NCBI GenBank assembly: GCA_020639195.1
Contig: JACKHB010000004.1
Coordinates: forward strand, 186,001 to 250,000
DNA: 64,000 bases
DNA from: Phycisphaeraceae bacterium
GTDB taxonomy: Bacteria > Planctomycetota > Phycisphaerae > Phycisphaerales > UBA1924
Direction of reading: 5' to 3'
Position numbers and translations under genes: made by a program. Positions 25,737-35,361 of the stretch are shown piece by piece. Positions within the stretch are counted from its first letter, which is position 1; the number at the start of each line of letters is the position of its first letter. The notes below the pieces were generated by a model that worked only from the letters and a program-made list of their open reading frames with translations, was not told the DNA's origin and ran no database searches.

Positions 25737-28265
25737 GTGGAATACGCAAGAGACAATGTGCGCTGGAGGCTCGGGCTGGGCGCGGCCGGGTTGGCGCTGT
25801 CCGCCTGGACCACCGGGGCCGCGGGCCAGGGTGATCGGAGGCTGGGCGACCAGGACGGAGGCACGCGGATCGACCAGGATGGGGGCGGCCTGATCGTGCC
25901 GCGTCCCCAGCCAGAGGAAGAGCCGCAGCGCCCGCCGGCACGCGGCGGCGCGCTGGCCCAGCCGGGTGATCTCATCACGTTTTCGGCCTTTTCCGAGGGG
26001 ATGGACCTGGTCGAGCTGGTGGACTTCGTGGCCAGCACGCTGGGGCTGCAGGTGACGATCGACTCGTCGCTCAGCGGCGAGGTGATGTTCAACGCCGAGT
26101 TCTCCGTCACGCGCGAGGAGCTGCTGCCGCTGCTGAACTCGATCCTGTCGCAGCACGGATTCACGATCACCCGAGAGTCTTCGGGCTGGTACCTGGTGGT
26201 GCCCAGCAGCGCGATCACGCCTTCGGTCGTGGGTGAGCTGGCGACGACGCGGTTCATCCGCACGCCCAACCTGCGCCCCAGCGCGCTCAAGACGCACATC
26301 GAGCCGCAGTTCGGCATCGCGTCGGGGAACCAGTCGAACGACCTGCGGTTGTCGTACCTTGACGACCTGGGCCTGATCATCGTGACGGCGACGCCGGCGC
26401 GGATGGACGCCGTCGCATCGCTGATCGAGCGGCTCGTGCAGGAGCGCAGCGCGCTCTCGTGGGTCCGCTTCGACCTTGATCATCTCGCGGCGAGCGTGGC
26501 GCTGGAGGAGGTCTCTCGCCTGATCCGCGGCCAGGCCTCGGCGCAGCCGGGCCAGCCGCAGCAGAACCCGGGGCTCGAGCAGGCGACGGAGGTGACGAAC
26601 CTGGCGGATCGGCTGCGGGCGGACCCGCAGGGCAACGCGCTGATCTTCCACGGGCGCGAGGACGAGGTGGCGCTGGTGGGCGACTACCTCGCGGTCATCG
26701 ATCGTCCCTCGACGCTGCCGCCCAAGCGCTACTTCACGGGCTCGGCCACCCGGGACATCGCGGAGTTCGCCCAGCAGAAGGGGCTCGGGTCGGTCACGAC
26801 CTTCGGCGCGTCGCTGGGCCAGGGCGAGCAGGCGAACCTGAATCGGGGAATCCGGCAGGCGCCCAACGATCCGACTCTGCTTTCGCAGGCGCAGTCGTCG
26901 CGCGGCGGGCCGCAGATGGTGATCGATGAGTTCCGGGGCTTCATCATCTATTACGGCACGCCGAGCCAGCACGAGGAGATGGCGCGGCTCGTCGATCTGT
27001 TCGATGCGCCCTCCGAGGAGATCGTCGTCAAGGTCTACCGCGTGCGGTATGCCGCGGCGAGCCGGCTGGCCGACCTGCTGATGGCGCTGATCCAGGAGCG
27101 TTCGCTCTCGAGCGGGGACGAGGGCTCGCTGCTGCCGCAGAATCAGCCGGGGTCGCCGGGCAGCCCGGGCTCGCAGAATCGCACGCCGACGAACTTCCAG
27201 CGCCCCGACACGCAGGGTGGCGAGGACGCCGTGTTCAGCGGCGATTCTTCGATGATCTTCGTCTCGGCGGATGAGGACACGAACCAGCTGATCGTCAAGG
27301 CCCCGGTCAAGCAGCAGGTCGAGATCGTGAAGCTGCTCGACCGCCTGGACGTGCGCCGGCCGCAGGTGTATCTGGACATCAAGATCGTCGCGATCTCCAA
27401 CTCGGACGTGTATCGCCTGGCCGTCGAGACGCAGTTGATCAACGCGATGGGCACCGGCGGGCTGGGCCAGACCAACTTTGGACTCACGAGCCCGGCCGCG
27501 AGCGGATCGATCCTCGATCCCCGCCTGGTCGGGGCGGCGCTGCCGGGGCTGACCACGGCCGTGATCCTGTCGGACTACGTGCCGTTCGTGCTGACGGCGA
27601 TCCAGACGGACACCGACGGACGGATCCTTTCCAATCCCGTGCTGCTCGTGGATGACAACCAGGAGGCCAATCTGCGCAACGTTCGCGACGAGCCGTTCCA
27701 GACCAGCACCATCAGCGGCGGGGGGAACCAGACGTTCTCGGTTGAGACGCTGAGCGCCGGCACGACGGTCCGGGTGACGCCACGGGCCAACGCGGGCGGC
27801 TCGATCAGCCTCGACTACGAGATCACGTTCCAGAACTTTGCGGGCCAGGGGACGGCGAACCTGCCCCCGCCGCGAGAGGACCGGGCGGTGAGCGCCGAGT
27901 CCGTCACGCTGCCGGCGGATTCCACGATCGTGGTGGGCGGGATCACGATCACCGACATCCGCAACACAGTGGTGAAGGTGCCGATCATCGGCAACCTGCC
28001 GATCTTCGGGCACCTGTTCCGCGACACGAACAAGACGGCGACGGACTCGGTGCTGTACTTCTTCATCACGCCCCGGATGCTCAAGGACGCCAACTTCCAG
28101 GGCCACCGCCTCATCACCGAGGGTCCGGCGAAGATCGTGGACCTCGATCCCGATGCGCCGCCGCTGCGGGCGTCGTTCATTCCGATCCTCGAGGCCGGGG
28201 GCCCACCGGCGATCTCGATCGATGGGCCGGTTCCGGATGAAGTCGGCGGGGCGGGCGGCGGCTGA
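25737..28265 (+). CDS. Type II secretion/type IV pilus secretin
   Basis: An 842-residue outer-membrane channel protein. A hydrophobic signal-like stretch (about 12-28) is followed by an N0-like region FSAFSEGMDLVELVDFVASTL, repeated N-domains, and the secretin core with SNPVLLVDDNQEANLRN, VRVTPRANAGGSISLDYEI, and the terminal VPIIGNLPIFGHLFRD and LYFFITPRML. GTG 25737 has GAGGAGG eight bases before it. GspE follows after three bases, so both belong to one secretion or pilus operon. The other parts (inner-membrane platform, pseudopilins) are not adjacent. The name gspD is plausible but pilQ-type is not excluded. Confidence 0.9.
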   Translation: MEYARDNVRWRLGLGAAGLALSAWTTGAAGQGDRRLGDQDGGTRIDQDGGGLIVPRPQPEEEPQRPPARGGALAQPGDLITFSAFSEGMDLVELVDFVASTLGLQVTIDSSLSGEVMFNAEFSVTREELLPLLNSILSQHGFTITRESSGWYLVVPSSAITPSVVGELATTRFIRTPNLRPSALKTHIEPQFGIASGNQSNDLRLSYLDDLGLIIVTATPARMDAVASLIERLVQERSALSWVRFDLDHLAASVALEEVSRLIRGQASAQPGQPQQNPGLEQATEVTNLADRLRADPQGNALIFHGREDEVALVGDYLAVIDRPSTLPPKRYFTGSATRDIAEFAQQKGLGSVTTFGASLGQGEQANLNRGIRQAPNDPTLLSQAQSSRGGPQMVIDEFRGFIIYYGTPSQHEEMARLVDLFDAPSEEIVVKVYRVRYAAASRLADLLMALIQERSLSSGDEGSLLPQNQPGSPGSPGSQNRTPTNFQRPDTQGGEDAVFSGDSSMIFVSADEDTNQLIVKAPVKQQVEIVKLLDRLDVRRPQVYLDIKIVAISNSDVYRLAVETQLINAMGTGGLGQTNFGLTSPAASGSILDPRLVGAALPGLTTAVILSDYVPFVLTAIQTDTDGRILSNPVLLVDDNQEANLRNVRDEPFQTSTISGGGNQTFSVETLSAGTTVRVTPRANAGGSISLDYEITFQNFAGQGTANLPPPREDRAVSAESVTLPADSTIVVGGITITDIRNTVVKVPIIGNLPIFGHLFRDTNKTATDSVLYFFITPRMLKDANFQGHRLITEGPAKIVDLDPDAPPLRASFIPILEAGGPPAISIDGPVPDEVGGAGGG

Positions 28266-28268
28266 GCG

Positions 28269-29975
28269 ATGGCGAGAGCGCGACGACACGGCCGACGCGG
28301 AGAGCCCGAGGGGACGGCGGCGATCGCTCGCGCTGCGATCTCGCCCGAGCAGGATGCCCGGCTGGCGCGGCTGTTCGGCGAGCTGGAGCTGAGCGGCGAG
28401 CAACTGCGCCAATTCCGCGAGGCGCCGGCCTCCGACACCGAGCCGTGGGAAGTGCTGCTGCAGGTGCTCGCGATCGACGAGCACGAGGCGCTCGAGCGGC
28501 TGTCTAAGCGAACGGGGCTGCCGTTCGTGGCCGATCCCATGCCCGAGTCTTCGGCGAGCCGCTTCTACGAGGTGATCCCTCCCGACGCGGCCCGCCAGCA
28601 CCTGGTCGGGGGCATTTCGAGCGATGGGCACGTGATGACGGTTGCGACCGGGCGGCCGCTGATGCCCGCCGTGTTCACGCTGCTCGAGACGCGGCTGGAC
28701 ATGCCGGTGGAACTGGTGCTCTCGCCGCGCGCGGGCGTGGCCAATTTGATCAATCGGGGCTACGAGCAGCGCGGCGACCTGGTGACCGAGATCATCGAGG
28801 AGATGCCGCTGGACGAGTCCGCGATCGAGCGGGCGGCGGGCTCGGTGGGCGCGGGCAACGACCTGCTTGCGCTGGCGCGGCAGACGCCGGTCATCCGGCT
28901 GGTGAACATGATCCTGTTCGAGGCGCTGCGCCGACGCGCCAGTGATATTCACATCCATCCCGAGGAGAGCAAGCTCGTCATCCGCTTCCGCATCGACGGG
29001 ATGCTGCACGACTCGTTCAGTCCTCCACTGTCGCTCGCGCCGGCGATCAGCAGCCGGTTGAAAGTGATGACGGAGCTGGACATCGCCAATCGGCACTCTC
29101 CGCAGGACGGCCAGACCAACGTGCGCATCGGGCAGAAGAAGGTGGACATCCGCCTGTCTGTCATCCCGTCGATCCACGGCGAGCGGATCGTGCTGCGGCT
29201 GCTCGATCAGTCCTCGACGCAATTGGACCTCGACGCGATCGGCATGAGCAAGCCGATGCAGGCGCAGCTGCTGGACCTGATCGATCGGCCCAACGGCATG
29301 GTGCTGGTGACGGGGCCGACGGGCTCGGGCAAGACGACGTCGCTCTACGCCTGCCTGGGGCGGGTGGACCGGGCGAGCCGCAATGTCATGACGATCGAGG
29401 ACCCCGTCGAGTACAGACTCTCGGGCATCAGCCAGATGCAGGTCAACGCCAAGCGCGGCGTGACGTTCGCGACGGGACTGCGGGCGCTGCTGCGTCAGGA
29501 CCCGGACGTCATTCTGGTCGGAGAGATCCGCGATCGCGAGACGGGCGAACTGGCGGTGCAGGCATCGCTGACCGGTCACCTCGTGCTGGCGACGCTGCAC
29601 ACCAACGACGCGCCCAGCGCGATCCCGCGCCTGGTGGACATCGGGCTCGAGCCGTATCTCGTGACCAGCTCGCTGCTGGGTGTGCTCGCCCAGCGGCTGG
29701 TCCGCCGGATCTGCCAGACCTGTGCCGGAAAGGGGACGCGGGACGGCTCACGCTGTGCGACGTGTTTCGGCACGGGGTATCGGGGAAGGCTGGCGGTGTA
29801 CGAGTTGATGACCGTGACCGATCAGATCCGCCGCCTCACCGCGCAGCGCGCCGACGCCGTGACACTGCGCGACGCGGCGGAGGACGCGGGGTTCAAGACC
29901 ATGCGCGAGGACGCCGCGGCGAAACTGGCTCAGGGCGTGACCGACGAGGCCGAGGTGTACCGGGTGCTGCACTAG
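28269..29975 (+). CDS. GspE/PilB-type assembly ATPase
   Basis: A 568-residue AAA-like hexameric ATPase that powers type II secretion or pilus extension. The N-terminal domain (about 60-165) is the GspE N1E-like region, and the catalytic part has Walker A GPTGSGKTTS near residue 351, the Asp box TIEDPVEYRL, Walker B-like DPDVILVGEIRDRETGELAV and the His box GHLVLATLHTNDAP. A zinc-binding CQTC...CATC motif lies near 480-500. ATG 28269 starts three bases after the secretin stop, so translation is coupled. GspE and PilB are not told apart here; the absence of a PilT gene nearby favours secretion. Confidence 0.93.
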   Translation: MARARRHGRRGEPEGTAAIARAAISPEQDARLARLFGELELSGEQLRQFREAPASDTEPWEVLLQVLAIDEHEALERLSKRTGLPFVADPMPESSASRFYEVIPPDAARQHLVGGISSDGHVMTVATGRPLMPAVFTLLETRLDMPVELVLSPRAGVANLINRGYEQRGDLVTEIIEEMPLDESAIERAAGSVGAGNDLLALARQTPVIRLVNMILFEALRRRASDIHIHPEESKLVIRFRIDGMLHDSFSPPLSLAPAISSRLKVMTELDIANRHSPQDGQTNVRIGQKKVDIRLSVIPSIHGERIVLRLLDQSSTQLDLDAIGMSKPMQAQLLDLIDRPNGMVLVTGPTGSGKTTSLYACLGRVDRASRNVMTIEDPVEYRLSGISQMQVNAKRGVTFATGLRALLRQDPDVILVGEIRDRETGELAVQASLTGHLVLATLHTNDAPSAIPRLVDIGLEPYLVTSSLLGVLAQRLVRRICQTCAGKGTRDGSRCATCFGTGYRGRLAVYELMTVTDQIRRLTAQRADAVTLRDAAEDAGFKTMREDAAAKLAQGVTDEAEVYRVLH

Positions 29976-30015
29976 CGTGGCCGCCGGCGCGGGGCCGTGC
30001 GATCGGGGGCGGGAC

Positions 30016-30606
30016 GTGGGATTCGAGCCGCGGGCGGTGACCCTGCAGGGCGCTTCGGTGCGTCTGGAGCCGCTGGCGCTCGGGCACGCGCCCGATCTGC
30101 TATCGGCGGCGGACGAGGACGCGTTTCGGTACGCGACGCAACGGCCGGAATCCTGGACGCTCGGCGCGTTCGAGCGGCTCGTGTGCCGGGCCCTGGAGGG
30201 GCCGGACCGGATCGCGTTCGCCGTGGTTGACCTCGCTTCGGGGCGGGCGATCGGCTCGACGAGCTATCTGAACGTGCGAGCCGCGCATCGCGGACTGGAG
30301 ATCGGCTCGACGTGGATCGGGCCGGCGTGGCGGGGCACGCGGGCCAATCCGGAGATGAAGCTGCTGCTGCTGGATCACGCGTTCGAGTCCCTCGGCGCGT
30401 GGCGCGTCGAGCTTCGGGCGGATGCGCGAAACGAGCGCAGCCGCCGGGCGATCCTCGGGCTGGGGGCGACGTTCGAGGGAATCCTGCGCCGGCACATGCT
30501 GCTGCCGGACGGGCACGTGCGCGACACGGCGCTATTCAGCGTGCTGGACGGAGAGTGGCCGGCCGTGCGCGCGCGGTTGCTCGCGCGCCTTGAATCTGTC
30601 GCGTGA
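30016..30606 (+). CDS. GNAT-family N-acetyltransferase
   Basis: A 196-residue acetyltransferase of the RimJ/RimL-like type. The N-terminus VTLQGASVRLEPLALGHAPDL is typical, the acetyl-CoA motif A is in STWIGPAWRGTRANPEMKLLLL (W-I-G-P-x-W-R-G-T), and the last strand is RVELRADARNERSRRAILGLG. GTG 30016 is preferred because GGGGG precedes it and the extra 13 residues upstream look artificial; GTG 29977, two bases after the GspE stop, is the alternative. Its 3-prime end overlaps the next gene by four bases. The substrate is unknown, and co-transcription with gspE may be coincidental. Confidence 0.85.
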   Translation: MGFEPRAVTLQGASVRLEPLALGHAPDLLSAADEDAFRYATQRPESWTLGAFERLVCRALEGPDRIAFAVVDLASGRAIGSTSYLNVRAAHRGLEIGSTWIGPAWRGTRANPEMKLLLLDHAFESLGAWRVELRADARNERSRRAILGLGATFEGILRRHMLLPDGHVRDTALFSVLDGEWPAVRARLLARLESVA

Positions 30607-31178
30607 GCACCCAAGCCGGCGCGCTCCAGCGGGTGATTCCCAACGTCCTGACGGCCGCGCGGTTGCCGCTCGCGCTGACGTTCTTGCTTGTGCGCACGCC
30701 AGAAGCGCGGGTGGCGGTGATCGTCGCAGCGGGACTGACCGACGCCGCGGACGGGCTGCTCGCGCGTCGATGGGGCACGACGAGCAGGGCCGGCGCTGTG
30801 CTCGACGGGATTGCGGACAAGGCCTTCACGCTGACGGTGCTGATCACCCTGGTCGCAGAGGCGCGGCTGCAGGTGTGGGCGCCGGGCATGATCGTGCTTC
30901 GAGACGTGGTCGTAATGGGCATCGCGACGATCGCGATCGCGAGGCGCGCCTGGTGGGCCTTTGGCATGATGTCGGCCCGGTTCCTGGGCAAGCTGGCGAC
31001 GCTATGGATCTTCCCGATGCTGATCGTGGGTGTCTGGCTGCCAGAGATTCCCTTGGTCCTATCGCTGGGCGCGGGCGTGACCTGCGTGCTCGCCGCGGTG
31101 GAATATGCGCTGATCGCCCGCCGGGCCCTGCGAGCGGGGCCCGCGATGCGGCGCCACCCGCCGCCGGAGAACTCGTGA
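30603..31178 (+). CDS. CDP-alcohol phosphatidyltransferase
   Basis: A 191-residue integral membrane enzyme with several helices. The complete family motif D-G-x2-A-R-x8-G-x3-D-x3-D is present: DGLLARRWGTTSRAGAVLD followed by GIAD. This fits phosphatidylglycerol-phosphate or cardiolipin-type synthases; PgsA-like is likely, but the sequence alone does not fix the acceptor alcohol. The GTG start overlaps the acetyltransferase stop as GTGA. After the gene, 94 bases precede the thioredoxin gene. Confidence 0.88.
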   Translation: MSTQAGALQRVIPNVLTAARLPLALTFLLVRTPEARVAVIVAAGLTDAADGLLARRWGTTSRAGAVLDGIADKAFTLTVLITLVAEARLQVWAPGMIVLRDVVVMGIATIAIARRAWWAFGMMSARFLGKLATLWIFPMLIVGVWLPEIPLVLSLGAGVTCVLAAVEYALIARRALRAGPAMRRHPPPENS

Positions 31179-31272
31179 GATTGCGGGAATTCCGGCGCCG
31201 GGCTCGCCGTTCTTCGCTGTAGACTCCTCGCAGGGTCGTTTCGCGCGCACGAACTCCACGGGAGACCACGCC

Positions 31273-32370
31273 ATGACGTCACGTCGGATCGCCGCATTGA
31301 TCGCATCCCTCGCCATCGCCTCGCCGGGGCTTGCCCAGGTCGATCGCGCGGCCGAGGCGCCCGAGATTCCCGCCGAGTGGCTGGATCAGAGCTCCGGCCA
31401 GGTTCGCGAGGTTCAGGACGAGGCGCGCGCCCGTATTCAGGGCAAGGCGCCCCCGACCCTCGAGACACTCAGCGGATGGATGCAGACCGAGGCTCGCTCG
31501 TGGGAAGACCTTCGAGGCAAGGTCGTGCTCCTTGACGTGTGGGCCACGTGGTGCGGGCCGTGCGTCGCCGGCATTCCGCATCTCCGCGAGATGCAGGACC
31601 GATACAGCAAGGAGGGCCTGGTGATCCTGGGTGTTCACTCCTCGCGCGGCTACGAGAAGATGGAAGCGTTCGTCGCCAAGGAAGAGCTCCCATGGGCCTT
31701 CGCCGCGGACGCCGATCGCGCCTTCTCGACCGAGCTGGGCATCAGGTACATCCCGTCGTACTTCCTGATCGATCGCGCGGGCACGCTGCGCGTCGCGTAC
31801 GCGAATCGCGAGCGGCTGGACGAGATCGTCGAAGCGCTGCTGGACGAGCCGGCCCCCGCGACGCTCGCCTCGTGGCCCGAGCCCGTGCAAAAGAAGCTGT
31901 ACGCGTCGGATGTCCGGGGACAGCCCGCGCCGGCGTTCGAGGTTGAGCAATGGCTCACCCCGCAGCCGAGCACCGAGGGCAAGGTCATGCTCATCGACTT
32001 CTGGGCGACCTGGTGCCCGCCATGCCGGGCGCTCATCCCCGAACTCAACGAGCTCCAGGAGCGCTTCCACGAGGATCTGGTCGTCATCGGCGTGTCGGAC
32101 GAGCCCGTCGAGACCGTTCGCGGCTTCCTCAAGGACAAGGAGATCAAGTACTCGCACGCGATCGACACCAAGAAGCGCATGAACACCGCCGTCGGCGTGC
32201 AGGGCATCCCGCACGTGCTCATCGTCAGCACCGACGGCGTGGTTCGCTGGCAGGGCTTCCCGGGCAGCCCCGAGGAGCCGCTCACCCCGGCGATCATCGA
32301 GCAGATCATCAACGCCGACCCTGGCGTCGCGGCCCGTCGCGCGACGCACGCGTCCGCCGCGGGCGGCTGA
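31273..32370 (+). CDS. Secreted protein with two thioredoxin domains
   Basis: A 365-residue exported protein with a signal peptide (about 1-22). Two TlpA/ResA-like thioredoxin folds follow: WATWCGPC with C94 and C97 and cis-proline P161, then WATWCPPC with C248 and C251 and a second cis-proline in QGIPHV. Both active sites are intact. Such proteins act in periplasmic thiol-disulfide exchange, for instance cytochrome c maturation, though no partner is nearby. The length fits two full domains. A strong terminator follows at 32401. Confidence 0.92.
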   Translation: MTSRRIAALIASLAIASPGLAQVDRAAEAPEIPAEWLDQSSGQVREVQDEARARIQGKAPPTLETLSGWMQTEARSWEDLRGKVVLLDVWATWCGPCVAGIPHLREMQDRYSKEGLVILGVHSSRGYEKMEAFVAKEELPWAFAADADRAFSTELGIRYIPSYFLIDRAGTLRVAYANRERLDEIVEALLDEPAPATLASWPEPVQKKLYASDVRGQPAPAFEVEQWLTPQPSTEGKVMLIDFWATWCPPCRALIPELNELQERFHEDLVVIGVSDEPVETVRGFLKDKEIKYSHAIDTKKRMNTAVGVQGIPHVLIVSTDGVVRWQGFPGSPEEPLTPAIIEQIINADPGVAARRATHASAAGG

Positions 32371-32400
32371 GCCGGGAACAAGAGTCCTGATCCACGGAAC

Positions 32401-32428
32401 AGGGGCGGGTTCGCGGGGGCCCGCCCCT
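32401..32428 (+). terminator. Rho-independent terminator
   Basis: A stem AGGGGCGGG / CCCGCCCCT with a 10-base loop and TTTCTCTT after it, just downstream of the thioredoxin gene. Confidence 0.8.
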
Positions 32429-32646
32429 TTCTCTTCGCGCGGGATTCATGGTTATCGGACCATTTTGCCGAGCGGCCACGCTCTTTGGCGAGGACGGCGA
32501 CGCCGAGTCCGGTCGGCGTTATCCGAGTTTGGTGGGCACCGCCGCGAGCTTGGGGTATGTCTTGCGTAGGCCGCCAGCGCGGCGGGCCGCGCGTCCGCAC
32601 TCTCGGGCGCGTGGGGGTCACTTGGACATCGAGAGAGGAGCACAGG

Positions 32647-33177
32647 ATGCATCATCGAGCGTTGAGCTTCGTCGCGGTCGCCGCGTTGGCGGGGTCTGTG
32701 GCCTCGGCCCAGAATGTGCTCGCGAACGACGGCTTTGAGAGCGGTGTGCTCTCGCCGTGGTTCGCCGATTCGGGGTCGCCGTTCATCACGACCGCCGAGG
32801 CCCACTCGGGCACGTTCTCCTGCGCCGCGTTCGGGAGCGACTCGATCCGCCAGGACTTCGCGCCGATCGCGGCGTCAAGCATCACCGAGGTGTCCATCTG
32901 GGTGAAGCGCGCCAGCGGCGCATTCGACCAGTACACGTTTTACTACGACGATGGATCCGACGGCACGTTCCTGATCAACGACATCGGAGGTGGAGACGAT
33001 TGGAAGCTGCACGACCTGACGGCGAATCTCGACCTGTCCAAGAACCTCAGCGGCTTCAGCATCTACGGCACGTCGGCGGGCCCCGCGTACTTCGATGATG
33101 TGACGATCACGCCCGCGCCGGCCTCGATGGCGCTTCTGGGCGTCGGCGGATTGCTGGCGGCGCGCCGTCGCCGGTAG
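32647..33177 (+). CDS. PEP-CTERM-like secreted protein
   Basis: A 176-residue exported protein. The signal peptide ends near ASA-Q (residue 22) and the body begins NVLANDGFESG, as in proteins with a jelly-roll carbohydrate-binding fold. The C-terminus is P-A-P-A-S followed by a hydrophobic helix and RRRR, the PEP-CTERM sorting pattern. ATG 32647 has GAGGAG six bases upstream. It is monocistronic, flanked by terminators on both sides. An exosortase is expected elsewhere in the genome and is not in this window. Function unknown. Confidence 0.85.
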   Translation: MHHRALSFVAVAALAGSVASAQNVLANDGFESGVLSPWFADSGSPFITTAEAHSGTFSCAAFGSDSIRQDFAPIAASSITEVSIWVKRASGAFDQYTFYYDDGSDGTFLINDIGGGDDWKLHDLTANLDLSKNLSGFSIYGTSAGPAYFDDVTITPAPASMALLGVGGLLAARRRR

Positions 33178-33204
33178 GAACACGAGAGGAAGAGGGATCG
33201 AACG

Positions 33205-33228
33205 CGGAGCCGCCTCCGGGCGGCTCCG
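33205..33228 (+). terminator. Rho-independent terminator
   Basis: A perfect 10-bp stem CGGAGCCGCC / GGCGGCTCCG with a TCCG tetraloop, then TTTCGTT, directly after the PEP-CTERM-like gene. Confidence 0.85.
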
Positions 33229-33288
33229 TTTCGTTGCGCAGCGCGCTCCGCTATCCTGCGTCGTTGGACGCGAGGTCCGGAGGAAGCC

Positions 33289-35340
33289 ATGCACGATTCC
33301 AGCTCGATCGAGTCGGTGCTGCACGAGCAGCGTGTTTTCCAGCCGCCCAGCGCCAACACCGCTGGCGCGCCGCGCTGGCTGATCGGATCGATCGACGAGT
33401 ATCGCGCGATGCACCGCCGATCCATCGACGACCCGGAGGGATTCTGGGGTGAGATCGCCCGTGCGTTCCACTGGTCTACGCCGTTCTCCAGGGTGGTTGA
33501 CTGGAACCCGCCCGATGCCCGCTGGTTCATCGGGGGCCGGACGAATCTGTGCTTCAACTGCGTGGATCGGCAGGTGGACTCGGGCCATGGGGACGACCCG
33601 GCGCTGATCTGGGAGGGGGAGCCGATCGACGGCGAGCCCGAGATCCGCCGACTGTCCTATCGCGACCTGCAAGCGCAGACCTCGCGCCTGGCCAACGCGT
33701 TGCGGGCGATGGGCGTGGCCAAGGGCGACGTCGTCACCATCTACATGGGCATGGTGCCGGAACTGGCCGTCGCCGTGCTCGCGTGCGCGAGGATGGGCGC
33801 GGCCCATTCGGTCATCTTCGGCGGGTTCTCCGCTCAGGCCATCGTGGACCGCGTGATCGACGCCGACTCGCGCGTGATCATCACGTGCGATGGCGCGTGG
33901 CGGCGCGGGCAGGTCGTGCCGCTGAAAGACAACGTGGACGCCGCGTGCGATCAGCTCTCGAAGCAGGGTCACGCCGTCTCGCACGTCCTGGTGTGCCGCC
34001 GAATCGGCGGCGACGTCGCGTGGACCACGGGGCGCGACCACGACCTGGCGCAGGTCGCGAATGACGCGAGCCCGGACTGCCCCTGCGAGCCGATGGACTC
34101 CGAGGACCTCGCGTTCCTGCTGTACACCTCCGGCTCGACCGGCAAGCCCAAGGGCATCCGCCACACCACCGGCGGGTACATGGTCCACACGGCCCTCACG
34201 TCGCGCTATGTCTTCAACCTGATCCCCGACGCCGGGCAGGTCTTCTGGTGCACGGCCGATGTCGGCTGGATCACCGGGCACTCGTACATTATCTACGGGA
34301 TCCTGCCCAGCCGCGTGCCCACCGTGATGTACGAGGGCGCTCCCAACCACCCCCAGCCCGATCGCTTCTGGGACATCGTCGCCCGCCACAGGGTCACGCA
34401 GTTCTACACCGCCCCCACCGCGATCCGCGCCTTCATGAAGTGGGGCGCCGAGCATCCGGGCCGGCACGACCTCTCGTCGCTGCAGGTGCTCGGCACCGTG
34501 GGCGAACCGATCAATCCCGAGGCGTGGATGTGGTATCACACGCACATCGGCGGCCAGCGCTGCCCGATCGTGGACACGTGGTGGCAGACCGAGACCGGCG
34601 GGCACATGATCACGCCCCTGCCGGGCGCGACGCCCACGAAGCCGGGCTCGTGCACGCTGCCGTTCTTCGGCATCGATGCCGCGATTCTCAACGAGCGTGG
34701 CCAGGAGCAGCCCCGCAACACCGGCGGCCTCCTCGCGATCCGTCGGCCGTGGCCGAGCATCCTCCGCGGCGTCCACGGCGACCGCGAACGCTTCATCCAG
34801 ACGTACTTCTCACGGTTCCCGGGCTCCGACGGGAAGCCGCCCACGGTCGATTCCCCCTCGCCGTTCTACTTCACAGGCGACGGCGCGCGGCAGGACCAGG
34901 ACGGCTACTTCTGGATCATGGGGCGCGTGGACGATGTCATCAACGTCTCGGGGCACCGGCTGGGCACGATGGAGGTCGAGAGCGCGCTGGTCTCGCATCC
35001 GGCGGTGGTCGAGGCGGCGGTCGTCGGCATGCCGCACGAGATCAAGGGCACCGGCGTCGCGGCGTTCTGCACGCTCGAGCCGGGGCACGCGCCCCCCGAC
35101 GAGCCCGCGGCCAAGGCGCTGCGCGCGGCCCTGCGTGAGCATGTGGCCAGGGAGATCGGCGCGATCGCCAAGCCCGACTCGATCCGCTTCACCGATGCGT
35201 TGCCCAAGACCCGCTCGGGCAAGATCATGCGGCGCCTGCTGCGATCGCTCGCCGCGGGGGAGGAGAAGATCACCCAGGACACGACGACGCTGGAGGACTT
35301 CTCGGTGCTGGCGCGGCTGAAGGAGAGCGAGGAGGGATAG
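33289..35340 (+). CDS. acs: Acetyl-CoA synthetase (AMP-forming)
   Basis: A 683-residue adenylate-forming enzyme that activates acetate, or possibly propionate. The P-loop-like YTSGSTGKPKG, WCTADVGWITGHSY, the WWQTETGGHMITPLPG core and SGHRLGTMEVESAL are the Acs signature. PKTRSGKIMRRLL near the C-terminus carries K645, the site usually regulated by acetylation. ATG 33289 has GGAGG six bases before it. Propionyl-CoA synthetase cannot be ruled out from sequence. It converges on the dockerin-type gene with only 21 bases between stops and no clear terminator. Confidence 0.93.
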   Translation: MHDSSSIESVLHEQRVFQPPSANTAGAPRWLIGSIDEYRAMHRRSIDDPEGFWGEIARAFHWSTPFSRVVDWNPPDARWFIGGRTNLCFNCVDRQVDSGHGDDPALIWEGEPIDGEPEIRRLSYRDLQAQTSRLANALRAMGVAKGDVVTIYMGMVPELAVAVLACARMGAAHSVIFGGFSAQAIVDRVIDADSRVIITCDGAWRRGQVVPLKDNVDAACDQLSKQGHAVSHVLVCRRIGGDVAWTTGRDHDLAQVANDASPDCPCEPMDSEDLAFLLYTSGSTGKPKGIRHTTGGYMVHTALTSRYVFNLIPDAGQVFWCTADVGWITGHSYIIYGILPSRVPTVMYEGAPNHPQPDRFWDIVARHRVTQFYTAPTAIRAFMKWGAEHPGRHDLSSLQVLGTVGEPINPEAWMWYHTHIGGQRCPIVDTWWQTETGGHMITPLPGATPTKPGSCTLPFFGIDAAILNERGQEQPRNTGGLLAIRRPWPSILRGVHGDRERFIQTYFSRFPGSDGKPPTVDSPSPFYFTGDGARQDQDGYFWIMGRVDDVINVSGHRLGTMEVESALVSHPAVVEAAVVGMPHEIKGTGVAAFCTLEPGHAPPDEPAAKALRAALREHVAREIGAIAKPDSIRFTDALPKTRSGKIMRRLLRSLAAGEEKITQDTTTLEDFSVLARLKESEEG

Positions 35341-35361
35341 GCCGCGCCATAGCGACCATCC

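Noticed and set aside
25623..29600. Minus-strand frame of 1325 codons opposite secretin and ATPase genes
   Set aside because: Arginine-rich antisense frame without any motif; the plus-strand secretin and ATPase are certain.
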